A DNA stretch of 30,231 bases from a virus. The notes beneath the pieces were generated by a model. The model was not told the origin of the DNA and did not search any database. It saw only the letters and a list, made by a program, of their open reading frames with translations. The stretch spans positions 1 to 30,231 of the IMG/VR virus record IMGVR_UViG_3300046822_000067. One strand, given 5' to 3'. A program made the position numbers and the translations under genes. This document shows, in pieces, positions 5,431-12,620 of the stretch (position 1 is its first letter; the number at the start of each line of letters is the position of its first letter).

Positions 5431-6039
5431 TCATCGCCTGACCAGCTTGCCGGCGACCTCGCGCGCGGCGACCAGCGCCACCTCTTCCGCATTACGGTCC
5501 GGCGAATCCAGCCAGGTCAAATATATAACCCCGACAAAAGCCTCCGGGCTCGGCGGCACGGGGACGGCGCAAGCGCGCTTCATCCCCCTCTCGGCAAGCC
5601 GGTGCACCACGGGCGAGGGCGCGGCGACCGTGATGTCGGCGCAAGCCGGGTGTCCGTTGATCACATCGACGAGCACTTGCAGATCGGTCGCCCGCACGAT
5701 CACCGGCAACCGCCGAGGCTCGGGGATCACCGGGCGCTCGCCGTCCTTACGCCGCGCCGCAATAAACCGCTGGCTGTTGGCGCTGAGGTCAACCGCCCAA
5801 ACCTGCACGAGGTCCGCGCCCGTCTCCTCGACGAGCCGATCGAGCGCAACGGGGACCGCGTCGGTGTTGAGCGTCGAGGCATCCGGCGTCATCCAACTTT
5901 CGATGATCTCCTGCCGCTGCTCGTAGATCGCCCAGCCAGCACCGCCGACGACGAACAGCACGACGATGGCGACGACCCGCCACGGACGGTCGACATAGGC
6001 CAGGATCTGGCGGATCAGGCCGTCAGCGCTCTCAGGCAT
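5431..6039 (-). CDS. Single-pass membrane protein, distal gene of late operon
   Basis: A 202-residue protein with a short cytoplasmic N-terminus, one membrane helix at about 21-41 (VVAIVVLFVVGGAGWAIY) and a soluble alpha/beta C-terminal part. The soluble part has the look of a GAF-type fold (for example ADLVQVWAVDLSANSQRF), but no ligand motif is clear. It is the last gene of the minus-strand operon, six bases after the tail fibre-like gene. The position would suit a lysis-accessory or virion-associated membrane protein; neither can be shown from sequence. Confidence 0.6.
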   Translation of the reverse strand: MPESADGLIRQILAYVDRPWRVVAIVVLFVVGGAGWAIYEQRQEIIESWMTPDASTLNTDAVPVALDRLVEETGADLVQVWAVDLSANSQRFIAARRKDGERPVIPEPRRLPVIVRATDLQVLVDVINGHPACADITVAAPSPVVHRLAERGMKRACAVPVPPSPEAFVGVIYLTWLDSPDRNAEEVALVAAREVAGKLVRR

Positions 6040-6045
6040 TCGCCG

Positions 6046-6783
6046 TCAGCGCGCCCGCCGCGCGAATAGCTTGCCGACCCCGGTCAGCGCGACGCCGCTT
6101 TGCGCTATGAGATACACACTGATCGGCGCGTTGATGAGGATGACGCATGGCGAAATAGCCATGATGGTGTCACCAAGACCGGCGTCGGTGATCGATGAGT
6201 AAGACGAGGAGCCGTTAGGCCCGGTCGGCAGCGTCGCGCTGACCGTGTTGATCGCCCCGTGGAGGTAGCCGTTAGCACTGCCCAGCCCCCACAACTCGCC
6301 CGACACGTCCCAATCACCCGCCGTCAGGGTGAGCGTGCAGATATTGGTCACCGTCCCCGCCGCGAGAGCTACGGCGCCGCTGATCGCCGTGATCACCTCG
6401 CCGACCTGCCCCGCAGCCGCACTGTCGTTGGTCGCTGTGCCGGGGAGATGCCCGGCCGCAAATGCCGCGCCGTTGACCGTTGGGCTGCCGGTGAGAGCCG
6501 GCGAGGCAAGCGGCGCGTAAGCCTGGTTCGCAGCGGCGGTGACCTGCCCCTTGGCGTTGACCGTCAACCCCTGAAACGTGCCGACATTGCTGTTGACCGT
6601 GGGCAGGGTCGTCGGGATCGCCGCCGTGCCGCTCCCGGTGATGTCGCCCGACAGCGTGATCGTCTGGTTGGGCGCAGTTTGCAGCGCAGTGATCTCTGCC
6701 GCCGCCGTGGCGAAATTATCCCGGACGCTCTGGGTGGTCGGACTGCCGGCAACCGGCTTGGTGGCGTCGATCGCGGATGCCAT
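6046..6783 (-). CDS. Tail fibre-like protein
   Basis: This 245-residue protein is rich in Thr, Ala, Gly and Ser. Its N-terminus (MASAIDATKPVAGSPTTQSV) and middle (ITLSGDITGSGTAAIPTTLP, then YAPLASPALTGSPTVNG) are phrases common in phage tail fibre and side-tail fibre proteins, where they form trimeric beta-rich shafts. An AGGAG site lies nine bases before the ATG. It is distal in the tail operon, after other fibre-like genes, where adhesion proteins are expected. The C-terminal domain from about residue 135 (TLTLTAGDWDVSGELWG) looks like a receptor- or host-surface-binding head. Confidence 0.75.
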   Translation of the reverse strand: MASAIDATKPVAGSPTTQSVRDNFATAAAEITALQTAPNQTITLSGDITGSGTAAIPTTLPTVNSNVGTFQGLTVNAKGQVTAAANQAYAPLASPALTGSPTVNGAAFAAGHLPGTATNDSAAAGQVGEVITAISGAVALAAGTVTNICTLTLTAGDWDVSGELWGLGSANGYLHGAINTVSATLPTGPNGSSSYSSITDAGLGDTIMAISPCVILINAPISVYLIAQSGVALTGVGKLFARRAR

Positions 6784-6795
6784 CGGATCGCTCTC

Positions 6796-7479
6796 CTATG
6801 TGATGATCGAGATCTCGGTCTGCCTCGGCCGCGTGCTGGGCGCCGTAATGACCGCACTGGCCCTGCCGCTGCTCGTCCCGCGGATGGCGCCCTGCATAAC
6901 CGGATGGGTCGATGCCGTCACGAGCTGCACCTTCGCCTGCGCGGTGATCCGCCCTGCCAGCGCTATCGTGCTCGGGAACCGCAACGATGCCCTGGAAGTA
7001 GCGCCGATCTGCCCGGTGAGCGTGATGCGCAGGCCGGGCACTGCCGCCCTTGCCTGGCTGGTCGCGGTGAGCGTGGCGCCGAGGGTTACTTGTGGAACCC
7101 CCGGAAGCGGCCGCGCGAGGATGCCGATTCCCGGAACGTGATAGGCGATCGAGACGGTTCGGTCCCACGGACTTGAGCCCGAGTCCCAAATGCTCGCGCC
7201 GGCATCCCATAGCGAGCCAACCCGTGGCGGAGACGCGACCGTCGAGCCAGCGCCTGGCCGGGATGCGCTGACGACATAGGCCAGCGACAAAGGCGGTGGA
7301 AGCGTAACGCTTAGCGCGGCCGCGGCTTGAGACGAAGCGCGGAGCGAGGCGCCGAGACTGATAGGCGTCACCGGCGTCGTGGAGACGCCAACGCCGACGA
7401 TGTGAAATGTGCCGGTGTGTGATGTGGCTACCGCAGAGCCAGCGCCCGCCCTGGAACCGGATAGGACGCCCGTCGCCAT
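6796..7479 (-). CDS. Repetitive beta-rich tail-associated protein
   Basis: The 227-residue protein is built from imperfect repeats of short strands separated by Thr/Ser/Ala-Arg turns (LGASLRASSQAAA, LGATLTATSQARA, LTGQIGATSRASL, LAGRITAQAKVQL), about 30-40 residues apart. The repeat style suggests a beta-solenoid or elongated fibre. A central segment with SLWDAGASIWDSGSSPWD breaks the pattern. I know no named family. Its place between two tail genes and its ATG right after the upstream TGA support a structural accessory of the tail tip or fibre. Confidence 0.6.
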   Translation of the reverse strand: MATGVLSGSRAGAGSAVATSHTGTFHIVGVGVSTTPVTPISLGASLRASSQAAAALSVTLPPPLSLAYVVSASRPGAGSTVASPPRVGSLWDAGASIWDSGSSPWDRTVSIAYHVPGIGILARPLPGVPQVTLGATLTATSQARAAVPGLRITLTGQIGATSRASLRFPSTIALAGRITAQAKVQLVTASTHPVMQGAIRGTSSGRASAVITAPSTRPRQTEISIIT

Positions 7480-7480
7480 A

Positions 7481-9022
7481 TCAGGCGATCGTGATTAGCG
7501 GATTTAGGTAGACCGTGGTCGAGGCCCGGCCGAGCCGCACCTGACCGCGGACACGGCCGGCGACCTGCGGGGTAAAGGTGACGACGAGTTTCTGCTTCTG
7601 CGGCGTCGCCGGCGAGCTGTTCCACGTCGCGGTCGAGGTCGTCACGGCGGCGTTGGTGGTCAGCGCGTTGGTTGGCAAGGTATTCACAAAGCTGGCGACC
7701 GACGACCCCGACGTGCCCTGGTATTCGATCAGGAGCGAGATGTCGTCGTTGTTGAGCGTCAGGCTGGAGATGATCTCCACGGTCGCGGTCTTGCTCGACC
7801 CGACCACCGTGTTCTCTACGTCCATCCAGAAGCCGAGAAGCGGGTTAACGTATTTGTCGATGTTCGTGTTGCTGACCAGCTTGTGCGCGAAAACACCGAC
7901 ATCGTCGGTCGCCCCGCCGCTCAAGGTGATCGTGCGCTCGGTCGTAAGCGCGCCGGCCGGTTGGTAGCTTTCATTGATGATGTTGGTGCCGTCGTAGCAA
8001 TTGATTAGCTCAACCACATCGCGCGTGTTCACGACGCCGGTCGTGCTGTACCGTGTGACGCCGCTGGCAATCCGGCAACTGTCGAATAAAAATTTCATGC
8101 CGGGAAGTGCGGCCCCAGGACCGACAAGCGTTGTGGTCGACGCGCTAAGATCGACACCTCGAATGGTTCCGTTCATCGGCTGAGTTGATCCAAGCGTGAA
8201 CAAATTTGTCGGTACTGTGCTGCCAGCAGCAATCGCGCTCGGCGTGTTCAACCATGTGAAATCAACATTTCCCCCGCCGCTGATGGTTATAGCCTGGTTG
8301 ATGTGCGTAAATCTGACAGTGGTATTATTCAAAACTACGCTGCAACTGGCTGTCGCCTGTATCCTGGCGGCACTTGCTGCTGCGTTATTGATATAAAACT
8401 GACACGTATCAAAGTAATGCGTTTTATTACTGGTGGTGCCGGTGCTAAACCCTATGCCGCCGGAAGTGCCCGTGCTTATGAAGTTCAATCCGTAATGATA
8501 GATCGGGAATAAAGCGTCTAAACTAAGGGTCGTCACGCCGCTGACTGTACAGGTGGCGCCGGGTGTCAGGTCAGCAGCGGCAGGTGGCACACTCCCGGCG
8601 CGATTGACGCTGAGCACCTGGCCGGATGTGTAGCTCGACCCGGTTGTGGCCCCATAAGTTGTATTCGCCGTCTGCGTCTCGGCATGGTCGCTCGACACAA
8701 ACATGCGGTCGCCGGCGGCGAAGCGGTTGGTGCCCACCGCGCCCAGCAGCGTCGGCAAGTCGCCCGCCGCCGCGCCCCAGCCATAGGTGCTCTGGCCGGT
8801 CACGTTCGCGAAGGTCGCCCCGCCGGTGGCGATGGTGCTGTTGTTGGCAGTCGGCCAGGTCGGCTCGGTGCTGCTGGTGCCCGCTGTCGTGCAGCGGAAT
8901 ACCCATTGCGCTTTAAGCGCTGGCACGGTCGGCTTGACCAGGTCGCCAATGCTGTAGGCGTGGCTCGCCACGAACGCCGTGATCGCCGCGTAAGCTGCGC
9001 TGCTCGCATACCAATCAGGCAA
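7481..9022 (-). CDS. Large tail fibre/spike-like protein
   Basis: A 513-residue protein from a TTG preceded by a perfect AAGGAGG that overlaps the upstream stop. The N-terminal 70 residues (YSIGDLVKP, then QWVFRCTTAGTSSTEPTWP) form a domain common at the start of phage fibre and structural proteins, resembling small carbohydrate-binding modules. The middle (about 150-400) has repeating short strands rich in Asn, Thr, Ser and Gly, as in beta-helix spikes. The C-terminus (QKLVVTFTPQVAGRVRGQVRLGR) is a jelly-roll-like end. The product is probably an adhesion device. DNA for about residues 170-310 is visibly AT-richer than the ends of the gene. Confidence 0.7.
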   Translation of the reverse strand: MPDWYASSAAYAAITAFVASHAYSIGDLVKPTVPALKAQWVFRCTTAGTSSTEPTWPTANNSTIATGGATFANVTGQSTYGWGAAAGDLPTLLGAVGTNRFAAGDRMFVSSDHAETQTANTTYGATTGSSYTSGQVLSVNRAGSVPPAAADLTPGATCTVSGVTTLSLDALFPIYHYGLNFISTGTSGGIGFSTGTTSNKTHYFDTCQFYINNAAASAARIQATASCSVVLNNTTVRFTHINQAITISGGGNVDFTWLNTPSAIAAGSTVPTNLFTLGSTQPMNGTIRGVDLSASTTTLVGPGAALPGMKFLFDSCRIASGVTRYSTTGVVNTRDVVELINCYDGTNIINESYQPAGALTTERTITLSGGATDDVGVFAHKLVSNTNIDKYVNPLLGFWMDVENTVVGSSKTATVEIISSLTLNNDDISLLIEYQGTSGSSVASFVNTLPTNALTTNAAVTTSTATWNSSPATPQKQKLVVTFTPQVAGRVRGQVRLGRASTTVYLNPLITIA

Positions 9023-9032
9023 AACGGCCTCC

Positions 9033-9692
9033 TTACGACGACCGGATAATCAGCGACCCCGCCGGGAATGCGGCCGATGAGCCGTTCGTGATCGACTGCG
9101 GCAGGATTTTGCGCACCATTCCGCCGCCGCTGGCCGAGGTATTGACCGCGACCGAGGCGTTGCTGACGGTGAAGGTATCGGTGGCTGCCGTGGTCACCGC
9201 GAGCACGCCGGTGAAGTTGCTGGCGGAGAATGTCGGGTTGGTGCCGCCGTACTCGATCGACCATTCGACCAGGTCGGCGACCGAATAGCCGTGCGCCTTG
9301 GCGGTGATGACCGCCGGCGAGGCGGCGTTGACGGTCGCCGGCAGCCAGTTGTAGGCACCGAAGAAATCCCAGGCGAGAAGGTTGCCGGTGCTGGCGGCGT
9401 CATAAAGACCGAAGCCGATGATGCTGCCCCAGTCGGCGGTGGCGGTGGGAAAGGTCAGCGTGTTCGCGTTGCTGATCTGCGACGGTGCCGACCCGGAGGC
9501 CGCAGCCCAGTCGGCCGCCGCGGTTGCTACCCGCGCATAAGCACCGACCGTAGGTTCGCTGAACCCAGTGCCGGCGTCGGTCCCAACGGTCAGGAACAGC
9601 CCGACGTAGCACGTCGGCAGCGTGTAAAGCGCGGTCTTGCCGACGATGTGGTTGAGAATGCCTTGCGACGTGCGATCGGTGAACCCGCTCAT
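9033..9692 (-). CDS. Phage tail fibre protein
   Basis: A 219-residue protein starting at the ATG that overlaps the previous stop (ATGA). The N-terminus (GILNHIVGKTA, then LPTCYVGLFLT) and the segment with FPTATADWGSIIGFGLYDA are characteristic of a widespread family of phage tail fibre proteins. The part around 100-190 (HGYSVADLVEW ... FTVSNASVAVNTS) repeats strand-turn units. The function is virion attachment or tail-tip decoration. The longer upstream frame is shadow of the preceding gene. Confidence 0.75.
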   Translation of the reverse strand: MSGFTDRTSQGILNHIVGKTALYTLPTCYVGLFLTVGTDAGTGFSEPTVGAYARVATAAADWAAASGSAPSQISNANTLTFPTATADWGSIIGFGLYDAASTGNLLAWDFFGAYNWLPATVNAASPAVITAKAHGYSVADLVEWSIEYGGTNPTFSASNFTGVLAVTTAATDTFTVSNASVAVNTSASGGGMVRKILPQSITNGSSAAFPAGSLIIRSS

Positions 9693-10663
9693 GTCTCTTG
9701 TCCTACAAGGGTCAAATGGAGGTCGGCGAAGGTCGAGTCGGGAGAGGCGGGGCCGCGTATGCGCAGGACGTCGCCCTGCGCGAAGCTGATCGCCGCCTGG
9801 ACGGACATCGAGCCGGTGACCGAGCCCGCGGCGAAGGTGATTGTCGCCACGCTGGCGAATGTCGTCGGAGCGCCCGCGACAGCCTGCGCGAGCGTGATCA
9901 CGGTCGATGCCGTGGCCGCGACCGCTGCGCCCGCCTCGCTGGTGTGGCCGAGCCAAGCGCCGAGGTTCGCCGGCAGCGTGACGCCCTTGCTGAACTTATG
10001 AAACAGCAGATTCTGTGACGCGGTCATCGTCCCCGGCACGTAAGCGCCGATGACGTATTTCGGGCGGTGGTTCTCAAACTTTCCCGAGCTGGTGCTGTAG
10101 CTGAGCGTGTCGAACGGCTGCGGCGAACTGATCGCGATGAGGCCAACCGCGAGCGCGATGTTTTCCCATCGGGCGTCGGCCGCGACCCAGTGCAGGAAGT
10201 CCTGGTCTTGCAGATCGGTCAGCAGCACATCAGGCAGCGAACCCAGGCTGGCATCTGCCGAGCCGAACAACCACAGAAACGCTGGCAACCCGTCGATCAG
10301 CAGGTTCGGGTCGAATGTCGCGCCGCTGGTATGCCCGATCTGCACCATATAGATGCCGACGTTCGTCACCTTGACGACGTCGAGCGCGGCGTAGATCGTC
10401 GCCGGTAACCACTCGTCGCGCCAGCGGAAGGTCAGCACCGGCAACGTGAACGGACCCATGACCGTCCCGTCCATCAGAGTGATGGTCATCTGGGTGCCGG
10501 AGACCGTGATCGCCGCGATGCCGTTCGGAACCGCAGGATCGTTTTGCAGATCAAAGATCGCCTGCGCCAGCGCCCAGAAGTTGCTGTCGACCTCGCCGGG
10601 CGCCAGGTTGGCGCCCTTGCCGGCGCCCCAGGGGCCGAGGGTTCTGAAGACGATCGGGTCCAT
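9689..10663 (-). CDS. Phage tail protein with carbohydrate-binding-like segment
   Basis: This 324-residue protein is encoded between the proline-rich tail protein and the fibre gene. The N-terminus (FRTLGPWGAGKGANLAPGEV) and the segment at about 80-125 (WRDEWLPATIYAALDVVKV, followed by a conserved-looking GHTSG) resemble tail proteins that carry a small chitin/carbohydrate-binding fold. The C-terminal 100 residues are a beta-rich Ala/Thr domain. The start ATG is six bases after the upstream TAG. It is likely a tail tip or fibre-linking protein; the fold assignment is inferred. Confidence 0.65.
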   Translation of the reverse strand: MDPIVFRTLGPWGAGKGANLAPGEVDSNFWALAQAIFDLQNDPAVPNGIAAITVSGTQMTITLMDGTVMGPFTLPVLTFRWRDEWLPATIYAALDVVKVTNVGIYMVQIGHTSGATFDPNLLIDGLPAFLWLFGSADASLGSLPDVLLTDLQDQDFLHWVAADARWENIALAVGLIAISSPQPFDTLSYSTSSGKFENHRPKYVIGAYVPGTMTASQNLLFHKFSKGVTLPANLGAWLGHTSEAGAAVAATASTVITLAQAVAGAPTTFASVATITFAAGSVTGSMSVQAAISFAQGDVLRIRGPASPDSTFADLHLTLVGQET

Positions 10664-10669
10664 GCTGGC

Positions 10670-11977
10670 CTATCCCAAAGGCGGTCGCGGTGGCGGCGGT
10701 GATTGCGCGCCGTGCAGACTGGGGTCCGGCGAATAGCTGACGATCGATCCGGTCGGCTTGAGCTGCTCGGCAGGCACCGCCGTCGGTTTGCCGATCTCGT
10801 TGAGCTTTATCACCTTTCCGGTGTTCTTGCCGGTGATCCAGTTGCCGCTGCCGTGCAGGAGGATCTCGGGCGACTTGCCCAACAGATCATCCGGCCCGGG
10901 CGGCGGTGGCGGCGGCACCGGGATCGGTGGCGGCGGTGGCGGCGGGATCACCCGCTTTCCAGGCGGCGCGGGTGCACCGGCCTTGGTGATGAAGGCGCGC
11001 CGGTTCGTCTCCTCGCCGGTGTCCAAGGTGACGCCGGTGAAGAATTGCAGCTCGGCCATCTCAACCGGGTAGATGAAGTCCTTGTAGAGCGTCGAGGCCG
11101 GAACGCCGAGCTCGGCCTCTTTGGCGGGCACCGGCACCGGCTGATAGGTGCCGCTGGCGGCCGGAATATAGATGTTCTCATAGAGTGATGGCGCCGAGGT
11201 GCCGCCGGAAACAGTATAGATGTTCGCGGTCAGGATCGCATTGTCGCCGAGGCCGTCGCCGACATCCCGATAAGGTTGCAGATTGCTGGCGCCGCGGTAA
11301 TCGACATCGTCGATCGCGTACCACAATTGCGCGGCGCTGGTGGCGTTGGGCTGGCCGACAGCCACTGGCCCGGTGAGATCAAACGACAGCAGCAAATGGT
11401 GCCAGTGGTTTGACGCGAGCAAGGGTTGCGTCAGCACCTGGAAGTCTTCCGGCTGGGCGTTGTAGATATAGGAAGTGTCGACGATTGTCGCCCTGCTATA
11501 GACGCTCGCTCCCGCTTCTTGCACCCAGCCGCTGCCCGGTGCGGTCGATGGCGGCGAATCGACAATGTTGTAGAAGTCCACCTGACTGCGGTTGATCCTC
11601 GCGTAAGCCAAAGGCGCGTGATCCGCCATCTGGATGTTGAAGACGAGTTGCACTGTGGCGTCGTTGCAGGAAAGGCCGATATAAGACGGATCAACCGGGT
11701 CCGACCCGGTGTCCTCATAGGTCGGGGTGTCGTAAACCGGCGGCGCGGTGCCGGGCACGGTGAAATGATAGACGGCGACATCCTGGCGCACCGGCTCATA
11801 GTTGATCTTAACCTGCGGCTTTCCCCAGGTGATCAGCGGGATCACGCCAGGAAAGATGAACGGCTCATCCTCATTGGGCACCACCGCATCGATCGACGCT
11901 TGCGGCACGCGAAACCACAGCGAGATTACCGCCTTCAAAAAGTCATCGATGCCGTTGTCCAATTGCAGGTAGCTCAT
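10670..11977 (-). CDS. Large tail protein with polyproline hinge
   Basis: A 435-residue protein. The ATG at 11977 overlaps the preceding stop (ATGA). Residues 1-330 look like beta-sandwich folds, including a stretch (NHWHHLLLSFDLTGPVAVG) typical of LamG/concanavalin-like carbohydrate-binding domains. A proline tract (two runs of P around 350-375) forms a stiff hinge. The final 60 residues are polar and end in PPPPRPPLG. It probably contributes to host recognition at the tail tip. The domain call is inference from pattern. Confidence 0.65.
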   Translation of the reverse strand: MSYLQLDNGIDDFLKAVISLWFRVPQASIDAVVPNEDEPFIFPGVIPLITWGKPQVKINYEPVRQDVAVYHFTVPGTAPPVYDTPTYEDTGSDPVDPSYIGLSCNDATVQLVFNIQMADHAPLAYARINRSQVDFYNIVDSPPSTAPGSGWVQEAGASVYSRATIVDTSYIYNAQPEDFQVLTQPLLASNHWHHLLLSFDLTGPVAVGQPNATSAAQLWYAIDDVDYRGASNLQPYRDVGDGLGDNAILTANIYTVSGGTSAPSLYENIYIPAASGTYQPVPVPAKEAELGVPASTLYKDFIYPVEMAELQFFTGVTLDTGEETNRRAFITKAGAPAPPGKRVIPPPPPPPIPVPPPPPPGPDDLLGKSPEILLHGSGNWITGKNTGKVIKLNEIGKPTAVPAEQLKPTGSIVSYSPDPSLHGAQSPPPPRPPLG

Positions 11978-12165
11978 CCGCCCGGCAGCGGCAGTGATGA
12001 CGGCGGCGGCTTTGGCTTCGGCGGCCCGTCCTTGGCGCCGAAGTGCACCGCAAGGCCGCCCCAATGAATATCGACGATCTGCTCCACCGGCGACTCGATG
12101 TAATCCGGCGGGTCGCCGCGAAATGAGGATGGCTTGGGGAGACCGGGCGTCCAGGTTATTGTCAC
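11974..12165 (-). CDS. 63-residue proline-rich small tail protein
   Basis: The GTG start at 12165 overlaps the stop of the previous gene (GTGA), and the stop overlaps the next ATG (ATGA), so translational coupling on both sides fixes its limits better than the longer frame to 12195. The sequence begins VTITWTPGLPKPSSF, has a short strand-rich centre (IVDIHWGGLAVHFGAK) and ends in PKPKPPPSSLPLPGG. No family is recognised. It may be a tail connector or a small chaperone. Confidence 0.6.
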   Translation of the reverse strand: MTITWTPGLPKPSSFRGDPPDYIESPVEQIVDIHWGGLAVHFGAKDGPPKPKPPPSSLPLPGG

Positions 12166-12620
12166 GGCGGCGTAACCCCGTGCGTGAACGTCCACGATGC
12201 CTTGCAGTGCTGGTCGGTCGAATCGAAGGGCGCAAAAAGTGCGTTCATTTCTTCGTCGAACACGGTTAGCGACGCTGCCACATAGGAGATTTGATCAAAA
12301 TCGTCGGGCAGGCATTGCGTCGTGTCTTTTTTCTGGAGGGTCATCTGCTGCGGTCGCGCTATGTCCACGTAACTTGTGCTGTTCGGGTCGCCGTCCTGAT
12401 AAATTCGGATCGCCTGGACAAGGCGTGACTGTTCCTTTAGCGCCTCGGTGCAACAGGCAACGCTGACATTAGCAATTTCAGGTAACGGCATCTGAGCCGT
12501 CGAACCCCAGGTCAGGGTTGCCCGCTGCGCGCTGATGGCCGGCGTCGATGGGATGATCGTTGTGCCGTTCGCGTTCGGCGACTGATAGGGGCGGACGATG
12601 TATTCAAAACCGTCAGGCAT
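12162..12620 (-). CDS. Hypothetical tail protein
   Basis: A 152-residue protein with a good GGGAG site nine bases before its ATG, which overlaps the end of the hub gene by eight bases. It is mixed alpha/beta with two adjacent cysteines (VACCTEALKE) and an Asp/Phe-rich C-terminal half (DDFDQISYVAASLTVFDEEM). I do not recognise the family. It sits directly after the large hub-like protein, so a role at the tail tip is probable. Confidence 0.6.
   Translation of the reverse strand: MPDGFEYIVRPYQSPNANGTTIIPSTPAISAQRATLTWGSTAQMPLPEIANVSVACCTEALKEQSRLVQAIRIYQDGDPNSTSYVDIARPQQMTLQKKDTTQCLPDDFDQISYVAASLTVFDEEMNALFAPFDSTDQHCKASWTFTHGVTPP

Noticed and set aside
6259-7176. 305-residue plus-strand frame in the tail fibre region
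   Set aside because: It crosses two well-supported minus-strand genes and their junction, and its composition (Arg/Gly/Asp-rich, no motif) is that of an antisense shadow.
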